Shown here: positions 13,365 to 17,534 of the stretch, in pieces
How the letters are laid out: each line of letters opens with the position of its first letter
Numbering within the stretch: the stretch's first letter is position 1
From: JAXDBW01 sp034678405
GTDB taxonomy: Bacteria; Patescibacteriota; Patescibacteriia; UBA10025; JAHIVO01
Direction: 5' to 3'
Assembly (NCBI GenBank): GCA_034678405.1
Contig: JAXDBW010000025.1
Coordinates: 1 to 17,534, forward strand
DNA length: 17,534 nucleotides
Made by a program: the position numbers and the translations under genes
The notes under the pieces: model-generated
Databases searched by the model: none
Told to the model about the DNA's origin: nothing
Seen by the model: only the letters and a program-made list of their open reading frames with translations

Positions 13365-14499
13365 TATGTGGAAACTGTTTATTGCCAATCTCAAGATGAC
13401 AATCCGGGATAAGCAGGCGATTTTCTGGTCGCTCGCCTTTCCGCTCATGTTTATTATAATTTTTGGGCTGTTTGATTTTGAAGCGATCGGCGATGCGAAG
13501 TATGTCATCATTGATAATGCCCAGAGTGAATTATCTACCCAAGCCATCGATGGATTTGCTCAGATTGATTTCCTGAAACGCGAGGATTTTAGTGGCAGCT
13601 TGGATACAGCCAAGACACAGTTACAAAATGGTGATATTGATTTTATCCTTGTCATTCCCGAGAATTTTTCACTCAATACGGAGCCTGCGGCGATTGACCC
13701 GGGCGCGACTCCTGATACTTTCCAGGCGCCGCAGATTGATCCGCTGCAGGTGTACTATGATGAGAATAATTTATTATCGAATCAAGTGGCGCTCGGGGTA
13801 ATCAATACATTCGTCGATCATATGAATCTGCAGCTGACGGGGGCACAGCCGATCCTCTCCTATACGACGGAGAGTGTTCAGGCCAAAGATATCCGATATA
13901 TTGATCTGATCATGCCTGGGATTCTCGGGATGGCTATCATGACCTCCGCAGTGATTGGCATTTCCACCGGCATTTCACGGTACCGGGAGCAGCAGCTGCT
14001 CAAACGACTCTCAGCCACCCCTATCAAGGTGCGCACATTCCTGATGGCCGAGGTGCTGAGCTATCTCGCCCTGACCCTGGTGCAGGTAAGTCTCATCATG
14101 TTACTGGCGCGGATCGCCTTTGGGGTGCAGGTGTATGGTAGCTACTTATTAATTTATCTTTTAGCTATCTTTGGGAGTATTATTTTCCTGAATCTTGGGT
14201 TTGCCGTGGCTGGGTACTCGAAGAACACCAAAACCGCCGAAGCGCTCTCGCAAGTCGTGACGATGCCGATGATGTTTTTCTCTGGGGTCTTCTTCCCTGT
14301 CGAGACACTGCCGAAGGCAGTGGCGAGCGTGGTCCAGTTTTTACCGCTCACGCCGATGATTGAGGCGCTCCGCAAAATCTCTATCGACGCCCAGGGGATC
14401 GATGCGATGTGGTCACAGCTCGGACTGATGGCGGGTTGGATTGTGATTTCGTTCCTGATCGCCTGGAAGAGCTTCAAGTTTAAGGACGCCGAGGTCTAA
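13357..14499 (+). CDS. ABC-2 type transporter permease
   Basis: The 380-residue membrane subunit begins at 13357, overlapping the ATPase stop; an internal ATG at 13366 is an alternative start. One helix (about 24-42, A-F-P-L-M-F-I-I-I-F-G-L) is followed by a large outer domain of some 140 residues with Asp- and Pro-rich stretches. Five further helices then run to the end, containing G-I-L-G-M-A-I-M and the M-P-M-M-F-F-S-G-V-F-F-P-V-E-T-L-P segment typical of ABC-2 permeases. This 1 + 5 helix layout with a large loop is that of the ABC2_membrane_3/YhhJ-like group. It works with the preceding ATPase as an efflux or lipid/polymer exporter. It ends two bases before the end of msrA on the other strand, and no terminator is seen. 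Confidence 0.92.
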   Translation: MNNMWKLFIANLKMTIRDKQAIFWSLAFPLMFIIIFGLFDFEAIGDAKYVIIDNAQSELSTQAIDGFAQIDFLKREDFSGSLDTAKTQLQNGDIDFILVIPENFSLNTEPAAIDPGATPDTFQAPQIDPLQVYYDENNLLSNQVALGVINTFVDHMNLQLTGAQPILSYTTESVQAKDIRYIDLIMPGILGMAIMTSAVIGISTGISRYREQQLLKRLSATPIKVRTFLMAEVLSYLALTLVQVSLIMLLARIAFGVQVYGSYLLIYLLAIFGSIIFLNLGFAVAGYSKNTKTAEALSQVVTMPMMFFSGVFFPVETLPKAVASVVQFLPLTPMIEALRKISIDAQGIDAMWSQLGLMAGWIVISFLIAWKSFKFKDAEV

Positions 14500-14501
14500 A
14501 T

Positions 14502-15032
14502 TTATTTCAGGTATTCTTGGTATCGCCTGCGGAATTTTGCCATCTTTGGATCGATGATCGCCTGACAGTAGGGCTGTTTTCGGTTGCGCGCATAGAAATC
14601 CAGGTGCTCGGGCTCAGCCTCGTAGAAACCTCGGAATGGTTCAATGGCCGTGACGATTGGTTTGCCAAAGACGCGCTCTGACTCGAGCTCGCCTTTGACG
14701 CGCTCGGCGACTTCTTTCTGCTCCTCGTCGTGGTAAAAAATAACCGAACGATACTCCTCGCCCACGTCATTACCCTGGCGATTCAGTTGGGTTGGGTCAT
14801 GAGTACCGAAAAAAATCTGGACTAATGTTTCGTAGGGCACCACCGACGAATCAAAGCTAATCTGGACTGATTCAGCGTGTCCGCTGTTAGCGCGATGTAT
14901 TTTTTCATAGGAAGGGTGTTTTGACGTGCCGCCGGCGTAACCCGGGACTACCGACTGGACACCACGCACTTCCTTGAACACCGCTTCCGTACACCAGAAA
15001 CACCCTGCCGCAAAGGTGGCCGTCTCGGTCAT
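14502..15032 (-). CDS. msrA: Peptide-methionine (S)-S-oxide reductase
   Basis: MsrA reduces the S isomer of methionine sulfoxide. The 176-residue protein begins with F-A-A-G-C11-F-W-C14-T-E, in which C11 is catalytic, and has G-Y-A-G-G-T, Y-E-K-I-H, G-H-A-E-S-V, F-F-G-T-H-D-P-T-Q-L-N-R-Q-G-N-D-V-G-E-E-Y-R-S and an end of P-Y-C-Q-A-I-I-D-P-K-M-A-K-F. No signal peptide is present, so it is cytoplasmic. The ATG overlaps the stop of the small three-helix gene by four bases (ATGA), so its translation is coupled to that gene. It converges on the permease gene with a two-base gap. MsrB is in a different operon 5 kb away. Confidence 0.96.
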   Translation of the reverse strand: MTETATFAAGCFWCTEAVFKEVRGVQSVVPGYAGGTSKHPSYEKIHRANSGHAESVQISFDSSVVPYETLVQIFFGTHDPTQLNRQGNDVGEEYRSVIFYHDEEQKEVAERVKGELESERVFGKPIVTAIEPFRGFYEAEPEHLDFYARNRKQPYCQAIIDPKMAKFRRRYQEYLK

Positions 15033-15346
15033 ACGTTGAGGGCGAACATAATAATGAAGACTAGGAGCGCCTCAATCACCAAAAAGGCAATCGTCGTCAG
15101 GGTGAGCCGTACCGCTTCTTTTTTCTGTCCGCCGAGGTACAGCATGACCGGCCGACCAAAGACCAAGAGCCCCACGATAGCCGCTGATACCGTGAAGAGG
15201 AGCAGCACGGCGATGACTGTGAGGATGGTATCCTCTTGGCCGAAGAGACGATTGCCATTTTGCATCAGGAGGGCTACCAGCGTAATATAGAGAACGATGC
15301 CAAGTGAATGATAGAGGCTGGTGCTGACAATGCGTTTTGTATTCAT
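15029..15346 (-). CDS. Small three-helix membrane protein of unknown function
   Basis: The protein has 105 residues with three hydrophobic helices at about 13-28, 40-63 and 80-103. Notable positions are N-G-N-R-L-F-G-Q between helices 1 and 2, and G-R-P-V-M-L-Y-L-G-G-Q-K-K-E-A between helices 2 and 3. I recognise the general pattern (V-S-A-A-I-V-G-L-L-V-F-G-R-P) from short hypothetical proteins common in CPR genomes, but no function is known to me. It leads a two-gene unit with msrA, joined by an ATGA overlap. A TTTACA at 15370-15375 may be part of its promoter, but no well-placed -10 is found. No ribosome binding site is visible. Confidence 0.75.
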   Translation of the reverse strand: MNTKRIVSTSLYHSLGIVLYITLVALLMQNGNRLFGQEDTILTVIAVLLLFTVSAAIVGLLVFGRPVMLYLGGQKKEAVRLTLTTIAFLVIEALLVFIIMFALNV

Positions 15347-15422
15347 AGATGTATAGATATTGTGAGTAATGTAAACCGAGCGTCAGTAATACTAGCAGAT
15401 GACATATACCTTGGGAAGTGAA

Positions 15423-15980
15423 CTAGACTCTGATGATAGTGAGTGTGTTTGGAAGTGGTTTGCGGGTACGCGGTCGTTTCTCTTTTTCCTGAGTACGTTC
15501 GTCCAGCACGCTCACGTCGCCCTCATAGCCAAATGCCGTGATGACGGTCGGTTCTTCGCTGTCCGGCAGTGATACAACCCGGCGGAGTTTGTCTGCCTTG
15601 AACCCGGCCATCTGATGCGCACGCAGCCCCTGGTGCTCGGCTTCGACCACCATCGACATTACCGAGAGGGCGACATCGTATGATCCATAATCACGTGACT
15701 CGGCCTGATTGTCCGCCGCGGTATCGCGAGTTGAGGCCACCACCAGTGGTGCGCGGAGAGCCCAGTGGTTACCCCGATTCAGTACTGGTTCTAGCTTGGC
15801 TACCGCCGGACCCACGAAGGCATAGTGATGCCAGTCTTGTTTATTGCCACTGGAGGGAGCCCATCGCCCCGCAGCCCAGAGCGCGTCCAGGACGGCTGGT
15901 TCGATCGGCGTAGGCGAAAAGGCCCGCACTGACTTGCGCTTGTTCAACTCTTTTATTATTGGCACTTCAGTATTCACCAT
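15423..15980 (-). CDS. Nitroreductase family flavoprotein
   Basis: The 185-residue product has the FMN-binding start R-K-S-V-R-A-F (15-21), then A-P-S-S-G-N-K-Q-D-W (41-50), R-A-P-L-V-V and a C-terminal I-T-A-F-G-Y-E-G, all expected in nitroreductase-fold enzymes that use NAD(P)H to reduce nitro compounds, quinones or flavins. The length is at the short end of the family. The last 25 residues are basic and Arg/Lys-rich (K-E-K-R-P-R-T-R-K-P). It stands alone: the terminator of the acyltransferase gene lies upstream and a 76-base gap follows before the next gene. A TATACT at 16004-16009 is a weak promoter candidate. The natural substrate is unknown. Confidence 0.9.
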   Translation of the reverse strand: MVNTEVPIIKELNKRKSVRAFSPTPIEPAVLDALWAAGRWAPSSGNKQDWHHYAFVGPAVAKLEPVLNRGNHWALRAPLVVASTRDTAADNQAESRDYGSYDVALSVMSMVVEAEHQGLRAHQMAGFKADKLRRVVSLPDSEEPTVITAFGYEGDVSVLDERTQEKEKRPRTRKPLPNTLTIIRV

Positions 15981-16012
15981 ACATTTTTACCATACCATAC
16001 GTGAGTATATGC

Positions 16013-16038
16013 AAAAAACGGGCGTTTGGGGCCCGTTT
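16013..16038 (-). terminator. Intrinsic terminator of the acyltransferase gene
   Basis: AAACGGGC (16016-16023) pairs with GCCCGTTT (16031-16038) around a 7-base loop, and the minus strand continues with T bases (16015-16013), giving a run of six T. The gene's TAA stop (16039-16037) lies within the entry side of the stem. Confidence 0.85.
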
Positions 16039-17534
16039 ATGAGAGCGTTTTGTCGTACATGCGGTATGTCTTATAAATACGTGCGCCAATGCGTTCCAGT
16101 ACCCGTCGCATCGGCGCATTGGATTCATTGATGAGGGACATCTCGGCAGTGAGATAGCCTTTTTTGAGACCTGCCTCGAGCGTCCGCTGGTAGAAGATGG
16201 TGTCGATGCCTTTGTGTCGATATTCATTAAGCACGCCCATGGCAAAAACCCGCATGGCCGTCAGGTGACGCTTCTTCATCAATATTTTTATCAGACCAAA
16301 CGGAAAGAGGTGGCCGTTTGCTTTTCTAATTGCCTGGTTGATGTCAGGCAATGATAATGAAAAGCCAATCGGTTCACCGTTGAGCTCAGCTACTAATGCG
16401 AGGTCGGGGTCGATGACGAATTTCAACTCTTTAGCGAGCGCCATGACCTCTTCCTCGGTCATTGGCACCGCGCCCCAGTTATCGTCCCAGGCCTTAGTGT
16501 AGATGTGGTGGACGATTTTTGCCTCTCGCTCAAGTCGTTTGATATCAATGGAGCGAACATGTAGCCCGGGGATGCTCTTTTCTACCTTGTGCGCTTTGTC
16601 GATGATACGGCCCGGAAGCCCCTCGGCAAAATGCAACTGGTATGCATACATGTCCTGCGATCCCGTGAAGCCGTAGTGTTCGAGCAGCCTGGCATAGTAG
16701 GGCCGCGCATGAGTCATTTCGATCATGGGTGGGAATTGGAACCCATCGACGAGGAGAGCGTACTCACCATTGATGGAGAAATTCATTGGGCCACGGATAC
16801 CCTGGTATCCTTTTTCCTTGAGCCAGGCTTCACCGTAGTCAAACAGCGCATTCGCGACCTCCTGGTCGTCAACGCACTCGAAGAAGCCGAAGAATCCAAT
16901 TTTTTCTTTGTGCCGGACGACATGGGGTATGTTTTCATGGACTGACATCCGGCCGACGGGCCGGCCATCACGGTACGCCATGATGAGCTCAACCCGAGAG
17001 TGCCGAAAGAATGGGTTTTTCTCAGGGTCGAGAAACTCCATACGTTCACTAATCAGCGGGGGGAGCCAAATTGTATGTTCAGCGTTTGTTGCCTCGGCGC
17101 TTCGCGCCTCGGCAGGCAGATTGTATAGTATTTGCCAAGATTTTTTGGGTTCAATCGCCACCTTTTGCGAAAGCAAAACGCGGTTCGAGCCAATCCTTTT
17201 GAGAAAATCCCGTCCCGCGACGGGATTTTCTTGCAAAGCGATAATTTTGGCTTGTTGAGCCGCTAAAATGAATTGTCTTGCCGGTTCGAGCCAATGATTG
17301 CCGTTTCGCTCAAAATCCTTTGATTTTTCGGAAAGCTCGGATTTTTCGTTGATGATTTTTTCTTTTTTAGCGGTGTACTCCTCGCGCGAAATTGTGCCGT
17401 CTAAATGCGCGTCTAAAAGTATGTCGAGCTTTCCTTCAAGCTCTTTTATTTTGTCTTTAAGATTTTGAGCGAAAATGGCTCCGCTTTGGGCGGCTTCCAC
17501 TTCTTCCTTGTTTAGTTCGGTAAGCATCCACTCC
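16037..17534 (-). CDS. In-frame chimera: serine recombinase C-terminus joined to a GNAT-type acyltransferase (5' end beyond window)
   Basis: One open frame runs from the right edge to the TAA at 16037; the codons before the first ATG (17527) are also open, so the start lies outside. The first 150 residues in view are the coiled-coil and C-terminal part of a large serine recombinase of the CPR type: E-L-E-G-K-L-D-I-L-L-D, D-G-T-I-S-R-E-E-Y, G-N-H-W-L-E-P, F-L-K-R-I-G-S-N. From about residue 151 the chain becomes a GNAT-like protein: W-L-P-P-L, L-D-P-E-K-N-P-F-F, G-R-P-V-G-R-M-S, G-F-F-G-F-F-E, G-P-M-N-F-S-I-N, R-P-Y-Y. Its second half has F-A-M-G-V and E-Y-R-H-K-G-I-D, a typical acetyl-CoA site. 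Such proteins usually have some 30-40 more residues before W-x-P-P, so the acyltransferase seems to have lost its own N-terminus to the fusion. An internal ATG at 17041 could start a 334-residue acyltransferase alone. Confidence 0.75.
   Translation of the reverse strand, partial: EWMLTELNKEEVEAAQSGAIFAQNLKDKIKELEGKLDILLDAHLDGTISREEYTAKKEKIINEKSELSEKSKDFERNGNHWLEPARQFILAAQQAKIIALQENPVAGRDFLKRIGSNRVLLSQKVAIEPKKSWQILYNLPAEARSAEATNAEHTIWLPPLISERMEFLDPEKNPFFRHSRVELIMAYRDGRPVGRMSVHENIPHVVRHKEKIGFFGFFECVDDQEVANALFDYGEAWLKEKGYQGIRGPMNFSINGEYALLVDGFQFPPMIEMTHARPYYARLLEHYGFTGSQDMYAYQLHFAEGLPGRIIDKAHKVEKSIPGLHVRSIDIKRLEREAKIVHHIYTKAWDDNWGAVPMTEEEVMALAKELKFVIDPDLALVAELNGEPIGFSLSLPDINQAIRKANGHLFPFGLIKILMKKRHLTAMRVFAMGVLNEYRHKGIDTIFYQRTLEAGLKKGYLTAEMSLINESNAPMRRVLERIGARIYKTYRMYDKTLS
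17091..17117. repeat. G+C-rich palindromic repeat at the recombinase/acyltransferase junction
   Basis: GCCTCGGC occurs twice (17091-17098 and 17106-17113), and GGCGC (17096-17100) pairs with GCGCC (17104-17108) over a 3-base loop. It codes for the A-E-A-R-S-A-E-A stretch. The block is flanked by ATTGTAT at 17070-17076 and 17120-17126. Confidence 0.6.
17202..17231. repeat. 30-base perfect hairpin within the recombinase coding sequence
   Basis: AGAAAATCCCGTC (17202-17214) pairs at all 13 positions with 17219-17231 around a 4-base loop, CCGC. It is read in frame as part of E-N-P-V-A-G-R-D-F-L. A smaller hairpin, TTTTGC-GAAA-GCAAAA, stands at 17163-17178. Confidence 0.85.

Larger units (their letters stand above)
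17078..17534 (-). mobile_element. Serine recombinase remnant (C-terminal part) at the window edge
   Basis: This is the recombinase-derived part of the chimeric frame. By family, the catalytic serine domain would lie upstream, beyond 17534. The segment has more A/T runs than its neighbours (for example around 17335-17385), carries three palindromic blocks and ends at the acyltransferase-like coding sequence near 17077. These signs fit a laterally acquired integrating element. Whether the element is still complete cannot be judged from this window. Confidence 0.65.

Noticed and set aside
12429..14499. The ABC genes as the importer partner of the solute-binding protein
   Set aside because: The ATPase and ABC-2 permease have exporter-type architecture and lie 7 kb away on the other strand.
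17181..17295. A 14-base direct repeat, CGGTTCGAGCCAAT, at 17181-17194 and 17282-17295
   Set aside because: The two copies are read in different frames and code for two separately conserved recombinase motifs (I-G-S-N and W-L-E-P), so the match is probably chance.
1..17534. TGA recoded as glycine, as in some CPR lineages, or a CRISPR array or tRNA gene
   Set aside because: TGA ends several genes at ATGA overlaps and normal family lengths; no regularly spaced repeats and no cloverleaf-like segment were seen by eye.

Overview
The window looks like chromosomal DNA of a Candidate Phyla Radiation (Patescibacteria) bacterium, probably of the Parcubacteria type, with roughly balanced base composition and the standard bacterial code (TGA is used as a stop, for example in three ATGA gene overlaps). 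This placement is an inference. It rests on the three small VirB2/TrbC-like two-helix proteins carrying the G-G-N-x-E-[KR] loop typical of these genomes, an orphan membrane-anchored solute-binding protein, a serine recombinase of the CPR type, and dense packing with short or overlapping gene junctions. I saw no rRNA, tRNA or CRISPR array.

Layout. Positions 1-219 (+) hold the C-terminal end of a probable membrane glycosyltransferase, converging on a DUF2079 membrane protein (206-2185, -). Positions 2271-6283 (-) form a compact envelope cluster read as galU, a membrane-anchored solute-binding protein, a cysteine-rich pilin-like protein and two further pilin-like proteins. It is closed by a clear intrinsic terminator at 2218-2248, and the last pilin gene has two tandem near-consensus promoters. 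Positions 6367-8385 (-) are an operon of a CDP-alcohol phosphatidyltransferase, a YpjD-like MazG pyrophosphohydrolase, a D-cysteine desulfhydrase/ACC deaminase-type PLP enzyme and a 28-residue one-helix peptide. It diverges from a six-helix DUF998-like membrane protein (8449-9027, +). Positions 9010-11200 (-) form a three-gene operon of a PurD-like ATP-grasp ligase, a cytoplasmic C39-like cysteine peptidase and MsrB. A DUF2807 adhesin-like protein with an acidic tail (11294-12319, -) diverges from an ABC exporter pair (12429-14499, +). Then come a small three-helix protein with MsrA (15346-14502, -), a nitroreductase (15423-15980, -), and at the right edge an in-frame chimera of a serine recombinase C-terminus and a GNAT acyltransferase (16037 to beyond 17534, -).

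How the genes fit together. The left half deals with the cell surface: sugar nucleotide synthesis, GT-C-like membrane proteins, exported pilin-like subunits and an exported binding protein. The right half mixes oxidative repair (MsrA and MsrB in separate operons, a nitroreductase), export and an unexplained ATP-grasp/peptidase pair. Several operon-leading genes have a -10 element exactly six bases before the start codon and no ribosome binding site, which suggests leaderless mRNAs.

The most interesting items are the three-paralogue pilin cluster with its disulfide-rich tail, the ATP-grasp/C39 peptidase/MsrB operon, the recurrent leaderless start architecture, and the recombinase-acyltransferase fusion with its palindromic insertions. 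All functional statements come from reading motifs by eye; no database search was run.
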